From RPQJ01 sp963706755 (GTDB taxonomy: Bacteria; Pseudomonadota; Gammaproteobacteria; Steroidobacterales; Steroidobacteraceae), in assembly GCA_963706755.1 (NCBI GenBank), contig CAVPNH010000007.1, forward strand, positions 1-64,000: a DNA stretch of 64,000 nt, read 5' to 3'. Below are positions 55,365-63,542 of this stretch, in pieces. The stretch's first letter is position 1. Each line of letters opens with the position of its first letter. The position numbers and the translations under genes are program-made. The notes under the pieces are model-generated. The model did no database searches and was not told the DNA's origin. It was given only the letters and a program-made list of their open reading frames with translations.

Positions 55365-55472
55365 CCGGCCGATTCTAGTACGGCGGCCCGCCGCCGTGCT
55401 CGCTGTCGCTCCAGCCCCACGACCGTCTCGACCTCCTGGCGCCCGGCAGCGTCGGGTGTGTGTTTGACCCCC

Positions 55473-55502
55473 CAAAAAGCACGGCCGCCTTTCGGCGGCC
55501 GT
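55473..55502 (-). terminator. rho-independent terminator of the cta operon
   Basis: ACGGCCGCC (55481-55489) pairs with GGCGGCCGT (55494-55502) over a TTTC loop. On the minus strand the stem is followed by GCTTTTTGGGG. It lies 55 bp beyond the ctaE stop and would end the ctaC-D-(small)-G-E transcript. Confidence 0.85.
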
Positions 55503-55556
55503 CCCGGTTCCTGCTATCCGCTAATCGCTAGTCACTATCCGCTTTCCCGGCTCCTG

Positions 55557-56435
55557 TCACAGCCAGTACACGAAGATGAAGAGCCCGAGCCACACGACGT
55601 CGACGAAGTGCCAGTACCAGGCGACGCCTTCGAAGGCGAAGTGGTGCGTGGGCGTGAAGTGGCCCTTCATCACCCGCAGCCAGATCACCGTAAGCATGAT
55701 GGCGCCAAGGGTTACGTGCAGGCCGTGGAAACCCGTGAGCATGAAGAACGTCGAGCCGTAGACGCCGCTGCCGAGCGTGAGGTTGAGTTCGCTGTACGCC
55801 TCCATGTACTCCTTCGCCTGCAGGTATACGAACAGGAAGCCGAGCAGGAAGGTGGCGGCGAGGAAGATCTTGAGCAGAGTCCGGTTGCCGGCCTTGAGCG
55901 CGTGATGAGCGATCGTGATCGTGACGCCCGAGGTGAGCAGTATCGCGGTGTTGAGCGCGGGGATGCCGAAGGCCGGGATGGTCTCGAATTCACCGCCGAC
56001 CGCCGCCGGGCCGTTCGTGGGCCAAGTCGCCGTGTAGCCTTCCCACAGGAACGTGTTGGTGAGGAACTTCGCGCCCTCGCCGCCCAGCCAGGGCACCGAG
56101 AGCTGCCGCGTGTAGTAGAGCGCGCCGAAGAACGCGGCGAAGAACATCACTTCGGAGAAGATGAACCACATCATCCCCATGCGGAACGAGCGGTCCACGC
56201 CGGCGTTGTAGGTCCCCGCCTGGCTCTCGCCGATGACCGTGCCGAACCACCCGAAGAACATGAACGCGACCAGCACGAGGCCGAGGTAGAACACCCACGG
56301 GCCCGTGAAGCCGTTCAGCCAGATCGAGACGCCGAGCATGGTGGTGAAGAGCGCCACCGAGCCCACGATCGGCCATTTGCTGCCGTGCGGGATGTAGTAC
56401 TTGTCGCCGCCTTGCGCGGCATGTGCCTGGGCCAT
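55557..56435 (-). CDS. ctaE: cytochrome c oxidase subunit III
   Basis: 292 residues, seven helices. YYIPHGSKWPIVGSVALFTT, FRMGMMWFIFSEVMFFAAFF (conserved E), TGFHGLHVTLGAIML and WYWHFVDVVWLGLFIFVYW are signatures. The ATG at 56435 has AGGAGG at a suitable distance and starts the usual MAQAHA-type N-terminus. Last gene of the structural operon. Confidence 0.95.
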   Translation of the reverse strand: MAQAHAAQGGDKYYIPHGSKWPIVGSVALFTTMLGVSIWLNGFTGPWVFYLGLVLVAFMFFGWFGTVIGESQAGTYNAGVDRSFRMGMMWFIFSEVMFFAAFFGALYYTRQLSVPWLGGEGAKFLTNTFLWEGYTATWPTNGPAAVGGEFETIPAFGIPALNTAILLTSGVTITIAHHALKAGNRTLLKIFLAATFLLGFLFVYLQAKEYMEAYSELNLTLGSGVYGSTFFMLTGFHGLHVTLGAIMLTVIWLRVMKGHFTPTHHFAFEGVAWYWHFVDVVWLGLFIFVYWL

Positions 56436-56510
56436 GGGCTCGAGCCCTCCTGTTCGCCTGTCTGACATCGCCGGCCGTCTGACGGCCGGTCCCCAATCGT
56501 TCCGCGGTCT

Positions 56511-57053
56511 TCAGCGCGCCGCGAGCTTCTGCTCGGGCAGCGCGTACATCGAGTATGCGAGCGTCATCCGGTCCACGTTCACGGGCAGGTCCGGGCTCAC
56601 GATGAACCTCACCGTGAACTCGCGCTCCTCGGAGGCGCCGAACGACTGCGGCGTGAAGCAGAAGCACTCGGTCTTCTGCAGGTACTTCGCCGTCGTCGAA
56701 GGCGCGACGCTCGGCACCGCCTGTGCCACCACGGGCCGCGTGGCGTTGTTGCGGATCCGGAACTTCGCCTCGTACAACCGCCCGGGCTGCAGCGCCAGCT
56801 GGTTCGTCTCGGGCACGAGCTCGAAGTCGCTGCCCGGCGCCGCCAGGGACACGAATTCGAGCGTCACCTTGCGTCCGGTGCCGGCTTCGCTCGCGCGCGC
56901 CGCCGACGGGGTGTCGTTGACGCGTATGCCGGCCGCCTCGCAGATCACCTTGTAGAGCGGCACCAGCGCGAAACCGAACGCGAAGCTGCCCGCCACCATC
57001 ACGAGCAGGCTGCGCGTGAGCGATCGGTTGCGCTGGCGGGTCCCGGTATCCAC
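56511..57053 (-). CDS. ctaG: cytochrome c oxidase assembly protein CtaG (Cox11)
   Basis: 180 residues from a GTG start. A transmembrane helix (LVMVAGSFAFGFALVPLYKVIC) and a periplasmic domain with the copper-binding motif KTECFCFTPQSF. It inserts CuB into subunit I. It begins 1 bp after the stop of a tiny membrane gene. Confidence 0.94.
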   Translation of the reverse strand: MDTGTRQRNRSLTRSLLVMVAGSFAFGFALVPLYKVICEAAGIRVNDTPSAARASEAGTGRKVTLEFVSLAAPGSDFELVPETNQLALQPGRLYEAKFRIRNNATRPVVAQAVPSVAPSTTAKYLQKTECFCFTPQSFGASEEREFTVRFIVSPDLPVNVDRMTLAYSMYALPEQKLAAR

Positions 57054-57054
57054 G

Positions 57055-57180
57055 TCAGTGCTGCGCCTTCATGACGCCCGAGGCGATGAACGCCACGTAG
57101 ATGGCGAGCGCCACCAGCGCGAGCAGGATCGCCGTCCTGCGTATGCCGCGCCGCTGCTCGTCCGTGGGGCCGTCGTTCAC
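57055..57180 (-). CDS. tiny single-pass membrane protein between ctaD and ctaG
   Basis: 41 residues from GTG at 57180: NDGPTDEQRRGIRRTAILL, then ALVALAIYVAFIASGVMKAQ, ending in His. A basic stretch followed by one transmembrane helix resembles the small proteins (CcoQ-like or 'cox assembly' peptides) that sit at this place in other gammaproteobacterial cta operons. It starts 10 bp after ctaD and stops 1 bp before ctaG, so it is almost certainly translated. The role is unknown, possibly an accessory subunit or part of the Cox11 complex. Confidence 0.75.
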   Translation of the reverse strand: MNDGPTDEQRRGIRRTAILLALVALAIYVAFIASGVMKAQH

Positions 57181-57190
57181 TTCGCTGCGC

Positions 57191-58792
57191 TCACTTGACG
57201 ACCGGCGCTTCCTCGAAGGTGTGGTACGGCGCCGGCGAGGGCACCGTCCACTCGAGGCCGTGGGTCCTGGCGTCGTCCCAGACGACCTGGGAGGCCCTGG
57301 CGCCGCCGCGTACGCACTGCCAGATCAGGACGACGAACAGCAGCTGCGACAGGCCGAAGCCGAACCCGCCGATCGAGGACACCATGTTCCAGTCGGCGAA
57401 CTGCGTCGAATAGTCGGGGATGCGGCGCGGCATGCCGGCCAGCCCGAGGAAGTGCTGCGGGAAGAACAGCACGTTCACGAAGATCGCGGACGCCCAGAAG
57501 TGCGTCTTCGCGAGCCGCATGCTGTACATGTGGCCGGTCCACTTCGGCAGCCAGTAGTAGACGCCCGCCATGATCGCGAACACCGCCCCCGGCACCAGCA
57601 CGTAGTGGAAGTGCGCGACGATGAAGTACGTGTCGTGGTACTGGAAGTCCACCGGGGCGATGGCCATCATCAGGCCCGAGAACCCGCCGATCGTGAACAG
57701 GAACAGGAACGCGAGCGAGAACAGCATCGGCGGCTCGAAGCTGAGCGAGCCCTTCCACATGGTCGCGGTCCAGTTGAAGACCTTCACGCCCGTCGGCACG
57801 GCGATCAGCATCGTCGAGAGCATGAAGAACATCTCGCCCGAGAGCGGCATGCCCACCGTGAACATGTGGTGCGCCCACACGATGAACGACAGGAAGGCGA
57901 TCGAGGCCGTCGCGTACACCATCGCGTCGTAGCCGAACAGCGCCTTCCTCGAGAACGTCGGGATGATCTCCGAGACGATGCCGAAGGCCGGCAGGATCAT
58001 GATGTAGACCTCGGGGTGCCCGAAGAACCAGAACACGTGCTGGTAGAGCACCGGGTCGCCGCCGCCGGACGCAGCGAAGAAGGTCGTGTGGAAGAAGTGG
58101 TCGGTGAGCAGCATCGTCACCGCGCCCGCGAACACCGGCATGACGGCGATCAGGAGATAGGCCGTGATCAGCCACGTCCACACGAACAGCGGCATCTTGA
58201 GCAGCGTCATGCCCGGCGCGCGCAGGTTCATGATGGTGACGATGATGTTGATCGAGCCCATGATCGAGGACGCGCCCGCCAGGTGGATCGCGAAGATCGC
58301 GAGCGGCAGCGCGTCGCCGGTCTGCAGCACCAGCGGCGGATAGAGCGTCCAGCCGGAGGCGGGGCCGCCGCCCGGCATGAACATCGACAGGATCAGCAGC
58401 GAAAACGCCGCGACCAGCAGCCAGAAGCTGAAGTTGTTCATGCGCGGCAGTGCCATGTCCGGCGCGCCGATCTGCATGGGGATCATCCAGTTGGCGAGGC
58501 CGACCGTGGCGGGCATCACCGCGCCGAACACCATGATCAGCGCGTGCACCGTCGTCATGGTGTTGAAGAAGCCCGGGTCCACGAGCTGCATGCCTGGCAT
58601 GAAGAGCTCGGCGCGGATCACCATCGCCATGGCGCCACCGACCAGGAACATGACCAGGCTGAACACCAGGTACATCGTGCCGATGTCCTTGTGGTTCGTG
58701 GAGAACAGCCACCGGCCGATGCCCTTCGCCGGGCCGTGGTCGTCGTGGTGCTCGTGGGCTGCGCCGTGGGCGTGGGTGTGCGTGGTACTCAT
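57191..58792 (-). CDS. ctaD: cytochrome c oxidase subunit I
   Basis: 533 residues, twelve helices. It holds heme a, heme a3 and CuB. Motifs: FWFFGHPEVYIMILPAFGI (CuB His and cross-linked Tyr), HHMFTVGMPLSG, and TYFIVAHFHYVLVPGA (heme ligands). The C-terminus DARTHGLEWTVPSPAPYHTF is typical. The N-terminal region is His-rich. aa3-type proton-pumping oxidase. Confidence 0.97.
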   Translation of the reverse strand: MSTTHTHAHGAAHEHHDDHGPAKGIGRWLFSTNHKDIGTMYLVFSLVMFLVGGAMAMVIRAELFMPGMQLVDPGFFNTMTTVHALIMVFGAVMPATVGLANWMIPMQIGAPDMALPRMNNFSFWLLVAAFSLLILSMFMPGGGPASGWTLYPPLVLQTGDALPLAIFAIHLAGASSIMGSINIIVTIMNLRAPGMTLLKMPLFVWTWLITAYLLIAVMPVFAGAVTMLLTDHFFHTTFFAASGGGDPVLYQHVFWFFGHPEVYIMILPAFGIVSEIIPTFSRKALFGYDAMVYATASIAFLSFIVWAHHMFTVGMPLSGEMFFMLSTMLIAVPTGVKVFNWTATMWKGSLSFEPPMLFSLAFLFLFTIGGFSGLMMAIAPVDFQYHDTYFIVAHFHYVLVPGAVFAIMAGVYYWLPKWTGHMYSMRLAKTHFWASAIFVNVLFFPQHFLGLAGMPRRIPDYSTQFADWNMVSSIGGFGFGLSQLLFVVLIWQCVRGGARASQVVWDDARTHGLEWTVPSPAPYHTFEEAPVVK

Positions 58793-58798
58793 CGTCGA

Positions 58799-59674
58799 TT
58801 ACTCCGCCACGGCGACACGCAGGGCCGCCGGCTCGTCACTGTTCATCGCGACCTTGGTCGAGGGCGCGGCTGCGGCCTGCGCAGCCGCCTTCTGGGCCTC
58901 GAGCCACGCGTCGAAATCCGCGCGCGGCTTGACCTCGACGACGATCGGCATGAAGCCGTGATCGCGGCCGCAGAGCTCGACGCACTGGCCGCGGTACGTA
59001 CCGGTCTTTTCGGCCTTGAACCACAGCTCGTTCACGTAGCCGGGGATGGCGTCCTTCTTGATGGCGAAGTCCGGAACCCACCAGGAGTGGATGACGTCGG
59101 CCGAGGTGACGAGTACCCGGACCTTCACGCCCTGCGGCACCACCAGCGGACGGTCGACGTCGAGGAGGTAGTTCTGCACCGTCGCGGGATCGACTCCGGA
59201 GTCCAGCTGGCGCGCGAAGTTGCTCTCCTGGGCGAGCGAGGAATAGAAGGAGACGCCCTGGCCGACGTACTCGTACTGCCACTTCCACTGGTAGCCGGTG
59301 GCCTTGATGGTCAACTCCGAGCCGCTGGAGTCGTCGATGCGCACCAGCGTGCGCGCCGCCGGGATCGCCATGCCGACCAGGATCAGGACCGGGATCACCG
59401 TCCAGACGATCTCGGCGGTCGTGTTGTGGTCGAAGGTCGCGGGGACCGCGCCCTTCGATTTCCTGAAGGTCGCGATCGAATAGATCATGACGCCGAATAC
59501 CGCGACGGCGATCACCACGCAGATCCAGAGGATCAGGGTGTGCAGCCCGTGGATCTCACGGCTAATTTCCGTGACGCCGACCCGCAGGTCGAGGTCGGAC
59601 CAGGCCGCCATGGCCGGGGTGCTTCCGATCAGGAAGGCCGCGCCGGTCGCGAGCGCACGCTTCACCATCTTCAT
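58799..59674 (-). CDS. ctaC: cytochrome c oxidase subunit II
   Basis: 291 residues. Signal peptide, two helices and a cupredoxin domain with the CuA site: VIHSWWVPDFAIKKDAIPGY and GQCVELCGRDHGFMPIVVEV (two Cys, His, Glu and Met ligands). An Ala-rich tail ends the protein and no cytochrome c domain is fused. First gene of the operon, 6 bp before ctaD. Confidence 0.96.
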   Translation of the reverse strand: MKMVKRALATGAAFLIGSTPAMAAWSDLDLRVGVTEISREIHGLHTLILWICVVIAVAVFGVMIYSIATFRKSKGAVPATFDHNTTAEIVWTVIPVLILVGMAIPAARTLVRIDDSSGSELTIKATGYQWKWQYEYVGQGVSFYSSLAQESNFARQLDSGVDPATVQNYLLDVDRPLVVPQGVKVRVLVTSADVIHSWWVPDFAIKKDAIPGYVNELWFKAEKTGTYRGQCVELCGRDHGFMPIVVEVKPRADFDAWLEAQKAAAQAAAAPSTKVAMNSDEPAALRVAVAE

Positions 59675-59833
59675 GGGCAGACAAACTCCCGTGTCGTTAA
59701 TCGGCGGTCTCCCCGGACCGCAGCAGGCCCCCGGCCAGGTGCTCTGGGGGCGCCAGGGTCAGGGATTCACTCGCTACCCGGGCGGCTCCATGGCGAGCCC
59801 GGCCCTGCGAGGGGCGCGCAGTGTAACCGCCTG

Positions 59834-60559
59834 TCACCGCGGAGGAAATACCGCCTGCAGTAGCCGGGGCTGGTCCAGCCAGGCGGCGGTCGACTCGGCC
59901 CCGGTCGCCTCGAGCGGGGGGACGACCGCCAATGGCGGACCGCCCAGGAGGCGCTCGAGCGTCGAGAGATTGTCGTCGAGGGGCGCGAAATCGGGGTCGA
60001 TGCGGTTGCCGATCCAGCCGACGAACGGGCAGCGGCCGGACGCGACGATGGCTTCCAGCGTAAGGCGGGCGTGGTTGAGGCAGCCGAGCCGTAGCCCCAC
60101 GACCAGGATGACGCCAAGGCCCAGGCGCTCGGGCAGGTCGCTCAGGAATCCCTCCGGGTGCAGGGGCACGCGCCAGCCGCCGGCCCCCTCGACGATCGCG
60201 GCGTCCACGCCTGAGGCTGCGCGGCGGTACCAGTCCACGAGCGCCTCCACCGATATCGGGATGCCGGCTTCGAGGGCTGCGAGGTGAGGGGCCACGGCGG
60301 GTCCGAAGCAGTAGGGGTTGGTCAGCTCGTAGGGCAGGGCAACCGAGCTCGCGGCCGCCAGCGCGAGGGCGTCGTCGTTGCGCAGTCCGCCGGCCGTCAG
60401 CCCCGCGCCGCTGGCCACCGGTTTCAGCCCCACGACCCTCGTCCCGTGGCGGGCCAGGAGGCGCACGAGGCCGGCGGCCACGACGGTCTTGCCGACGCCC
60501 GTGTCCGTACCCGTGACGAAGATTCCGCGAGGTCTGGTGGAACTGCTGTCGCCGTGCAA
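59834..60559 (-). CDS. bioD: dethiobiotin synthetase
   Basis: 241 residues. FVTGTDTGVGKTVVAAGLVR is the P-loop, VGLKPVASGA the second motif and VEGAGGWRVPLHPEG the substrate loop. It makes dethiobiotin from DAPA, CO2 and ATP. It is last in the bio group but separated from bioC by 87 bp with promoter-like AT-rich sequence. Confidence 0.96.
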   Translation of the reverse strand: MHGDSSSTRPRGIFVTGTDTGVGKTVVAAGLVRLLARHGTRVVGLKPVASGAGLTAGGLRNDDALALAAASSVALPYELTNPYCFGPAVAPHLAALEAGIPISVEALVDWYRRAASGVDAAIVEGAGGWRVPLHPEGFLSDLPERLGLGVILVVGLRLGCLNHARLTLEAIVASGRCPFVGWIGNRIDPDFAPLDDNLSTLERLLGGPPLAVVPPLEATGAESTAAWLDQPRLLQAVFPPR

Positions 60560-60646
60560 ATTACAGACTCACTTTATAGAACGCCTCGATCAGAGGGCTC
60601 CAACGCATGATTAGAAATATTAATTGCATAAAATAATGAGCAAAGG
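60560..60646 (-). promoter_or_regulatory. AT-rich gap, possible internal promoter for bioD
   Basis: 87 bp, much lower in G+C than its surroundings. On the minus strand TTGCTC is followed after 17 bp by ATATTT, a plausible -35/-10 pair pointing at bioD. All other bio genes in the window overlap or are within 10 bp, so a promoter at the only gap is reasonable. Confidence 0.45.
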
Positions 60647-61555
60647 TCACCCGGCACCGCGCGCCCTCGGTCGGCCGATCTGGTCTGGCCGGACGCGCAC
60701 TTCCCCGGGCGGCGAGCGACGCTCGCGCGTGTCCGTCACCGGCGCCCAGGCGTGCCCGAAGACCACTTCGTAGGTTGCGGGCAGCCGGCCATCGCGCCGG
60801 GCGCGTTCGTAGGCGGCAAGCATGCGGGCGAAACGTGTCTTGCCGGTCAGTCCCCTCGGCCGCCCCGCACTCGCGTTGTGGGCGCCGATGGCTTTCAAGT
60901 CCCGCATCAGGTCCCGTACTTCGCTGTAGCTCAGCACGAGTCGCTCGACGTCCATCACCGGCTCCGCCAGTCCCGCCCGGAGGAGAGCGTCGCCCAGGTC
61001 ATGCATGTCGATGAAGCGACTGACGTGAACGTGGTCGTCGGCGGCGGCCCAGGCCCGTCGCAGTTCGACGAGCGTGTCGGGCCCGAAACTGGCGAAGCTC
61101 AGGAGCCCGCCCGGCCTGAGGACGCGGCGGCACTCGGCGAACACCCGGTCCGGGTCATTGCACCACTGCAGCATGAGGCTGCTGAAGACGATGTCGAAGC
61201 AGGCCGGTCGGAACGGCAGCTGAGCCGCGTCGGCGCACACCCGGCGGAAGCGGCGCAGCAGCGTCTGTCGCCGCGTCGCTTCGCGCAGCATGGATTCGGC
61301 GAGGTCGAGCGCGACGACCTGGGCTTTCGGATAGCGGCGCTTCAATGCGAGCGTGGCATGGCCGGTTCCCGCGCCGAGGTCGAGCACCGCCGCCGGTTCG
61401 ATCCGGACGAGGTCGAGGCGTTCGAGGAGTTCGTTGCGCACTCGCTGCTGGAGCTCGGCGGACGCGTCGTAGTCCTGCGCTGCGTGGCCGAAGGCCCGGC
61501 GCACTTCGCCTCGATCGATCACGAATTCACCGTCGGCCGGCGGGGCACGGTTCAT
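60647..61555 (-). CDS. bioC: malonyl-[acyl-carrier protein] O-methyltransferase
   Basis: 302 residues, SAM methyltransferase. AVLDLGAGTGHATLALKRRYP is motif I. DIVFSSLMLQWCNDPDRVFAE and RPGGLLSFASFGPDTLVELR are typical BioC blocks. It methylates malonyl-ACP to start pimelate-chain synthesis. The start overlaps the bioH stop (ATGA). Confidence 0.94.
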   Translation of the reverse strand: MNRAPPADGEFVIDRGEVRRAFGHAAQDYDASAELQQRVRNELLERLDLVRIEPAAVLDLGAGTGHATLALKRRYPKAQVVALDLAESMLREATRRQTLLRRFRRVCADAAQLPFRPACFDIVFSSLMLQWCNDPDRVFAECRRVLRPGGLLSFASFGPDTLVELRRAWAAADDHVHVSRFIDMHDLGDALLRAGLAEPVMDVERLVLSYSEVRDLMRDLKAIGAHNASAGRPRGLTGKTRFARMLAAYERARRDGRLPATYEVVFGHAWAPVTDTRERRSPPGEVRVRPDQIGRPRARGAG

Positions 61556-62352
61556 GCGGGCACCCCGGCTGGGGCGGATTCCAGCGCCCGGCGCAGAAAG
61601 CCCTGGATCTCCCGGAGCACCTCCGGGCCGTGCGACAGGAAGGGCGCGTGTCCGCTGCGCGGAATTTCGCAGTACCGCGCCTGTGGCAGCGACGCGGCCA
61701 GCGCGCGACCCGCGCCTGCCGGCGTCAGCCGGTCGTGGTCTCCCGCGATCACGAGCGTCGGCAGCGCGATGCGTGCGAGCGCGTCCCGCAGGTCTGCCGT
61801 GCGCAGGATTTCGAGGCCGGCCTCGAGCGCGCGCTGGTCGGGTGGGCCGTGCGCCTCGAGGTTCCGGCGCAGCAGGCGCAGCGTCTCGAGCGAGCGCTCG
61901 TCGCCACGCGTCTGCAGTGCGAGGAAGTTCTGCACCGTGCCGCGATGGTCGCTCGCGAGTCCGCTCGCGAAGCCGTCGAGCACGGCGGGCTGCATGCCGT
62001 GCTGCCAGTCGTCGCTCGCGACGAATTTCGGGGTCGTGGCGAGGAGAATGAGCGCGCGCACGAGCCCCGGGTCCTGCCGCGCGAGCTCGAGCGCGATCAT
62101 CCCGCCCAGCGACCAGCCGAGCAGCGTCGCACCCCCCGGCACGTGCGGACGCACGGCCCGCGCCAGGTCGGGCAAGCCCTTCAGGTCGGCGGACCACGGG
62201 CTGTGGCCGTGCCCCGGCAGGTCCACGAGGTGCAGGCGCGCGTGCCCCGCGAGCTCGGTGAGCCACGGGCCCCACATGCCGCCGTGCAGGGCCCAGCCGT
62301 GCAGCAGCACGAGGTCCGGCCCCTGTCCGCGCACCTCCACGTGCAGGCTCAT
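61552..62352 (-). CDS. bioH: pimeloyl-[acyl-carrier protein] methyl ester esterase
   Basis: 266 residues from the ATG at 62352, which overlaps the bioF stop. Alpha/beta-hydrolase: LVLLHGWALHGGMWGPW, nucleophile LLGWSLGGMIAL (Ser81), acid in VIAGDHDRLTP and His in IPRSGHAPFLSHG. The GWSLGG and GMWG motifs are typical of BioH. It frees pimeloyl-ACP from its methyl ester. Confidence 0.93.
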   Translation of the reverse strand: MSLHVEVRGQGPDLVLLHGWALHGGMWGPWLTELAGHARLHLVDLPGHGHSPWSADLKGLPDLARAVRPHVPGGATLLGWSLGGMIALELARQDPGLVRALILLATTPKFVASDDWQHGMQPAVLDGFASGLASDHRGTVQNFLALQTRGDERSLETLRLLRRNLEAHGPPDQRALEAGLEILRTADLRDALARIALPTLVIAGDHDRLTPAGAGRALAASLPQARYCEIPRSGHAPFLSHGPEVLREIQGFLRRALESAPAGVPA

Positions 62353-63533
62353 CCGAGTAACCCGCGACTGCCGAGCGTCGCCAGCGATTCGAGCAGGCGG
62401 TCGAGATCGGCGTCCGTGTGCGCCGCCGAGAAGGTGATGCGCAGCCGGGACGTGCCGGCCGGCACGGTCGGGGGCCGGATCGCCGGAACGAAGATCCCCG
62501 CCTCGCGCAGCGCGGTGCTCGCGGCCAGTGCCGCGGACTCGCTGCCGAGGAGCAGAGGCTGGATCGGCGACGCGGAGCATGCCAGCCGCAGCCCCAGGCC
62601 CGCGGCCTCATCGCGAAACCGGGCGGCACGGGCGAGCACTGCTACGCGTCGCCAGGGTTCCTCGTCCATGACCCGCAACGCGACGCGGCTGGCCGCGGCG
62701 ACCGCGGGTGGCAGCGCCGTGGTGTAGACGTACTCGCGGGCTCCCTGCGCCAGCGTCTCGATCAGTTCCGCGGAGCCGGCGACGAAAGCGCCGAGAGTGC
62801 CCACGGCCTTCCCGAGCGTGCACATGAGCACCGGGACGTCGTCGGCCGCGAGTCCCGCGAGTTCGACTGAGCCACGTCCGCGCTCGCCCAGTACCCCGAA
62901 GCCGTGCGCGTCATCCACGAAGAGAATCGCATCGTGCTCGCGGCAGGCTGCCGCGAGGTCCTCGAGCGGGGCCACGTCGCCGTCCATGCTGAACACGCCG
63001 TCCGTCGCGACGAGCCTGCGCCTTGCGCGGGCCGCGGCCATGCGGGCGCGCAGCGCCGCGACGTCGCCGTGCGGATAGCGGCGTAACTGCGCACCGCTCG
63101 CGAGCCCGGCGTCGATGAGCGAGGCGTGGTTCAGGCGGTCTTCGAGCACGACGTCGCCGCGGCCGGTCAGCGCCCGGATCACGGCCAGGTTGGCCATGTA
63201 CCCGGTGGAGAAGAGCAGCGCCCGCGGGCGCGCGGTGAACGCCGCCAATTCGTCTTCGAGCGCGTGGTGCTCGCGTGTGTGGCCGTTCACGAGATGCGAG
63301 GCGCCGCTGCCCACGCCCCAGCGCCGTGCGGCGTCCACGAAGGCGTCCGTCACCGCCGGGTGATCGGCGAGGCCGAGGTAGTCGTTGCTGCAGAAGGCGA
63401 GGCAGTCCCGGTCGCCGACCCGCAGTCGGGTGCAGCCGGCCGAGCGCCACTCGACGATGGTGCGGCTGCGTTCCCTTCGCGCCGCGCGCTGCTCTTCGAG
63501 CCCGGCGGCGAGTTCTGCGTCGAGTGCCCGCAC
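62349..63533 (-). CDS. bioF: 8-amino-7-oxononanoate synthase
   Basis: 394 residues, PLP enzyme. FCSNDYLGLADHPAVTDAF, GVGSGASHLVNGHTREHHAL, VDDAHGFGVLGERGRGSVEL and CTLGKAVGTLGAFVAGS with the Schiff-base Lys. It condenses pimeloyl-ACP with alanine. It lies 9 bp after bioB and overlaps bioH. Confidence 0.96.
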   Translation of the reverse strand: MRALDAELAAGLEEQRAARRERSRTIVEWRSAGCTRLRVGDRDCLAFCSNDYLGLADHPAVTDAFVDAARRWGVGSGASHLVNGHTREHHALEDELAAFTARPRALLFSTGYMANLAVIRALTGRGDVVLEDRLNHASLIDAGLASGAQLRRYPHGDVAALRARMAAARARRRLVATDGVFSMDGDVAPLEDLAAACREHDAILFVDDAHGFGVLGERGRGSVELAGLAADDVPVLMCTLGKAVGTLGAFVAGSAELIETLAQGAREYVYTTALPPAVAAASRVALRVMDEEPWRRVAVLARAARFRDEAAGLGLRLACSASPIQPLLLGSESAALAASTALREAGIFVPAIRPPTVPAGTSRLRITFSAAHTDADLDRLLESLATLGSRGLLG

Positions 63534-63542
63534 GGGCGCGGC

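Noticed and set aside
57101..59863. A 920-codon open frame antisense to the cox genes
   Set aside because: It runs opposite to well-conserved ctaC/ctaD/ctaG and its protein is Arg/His/Asp-rich with no domain, as expected of a shadow frame in high-GC DNA.
61386..61400. GGTTCGATCC text like a tRNA T-loop
   Set aside because: It lies inside bioC with no acceptor stem or anticodon arm around it.
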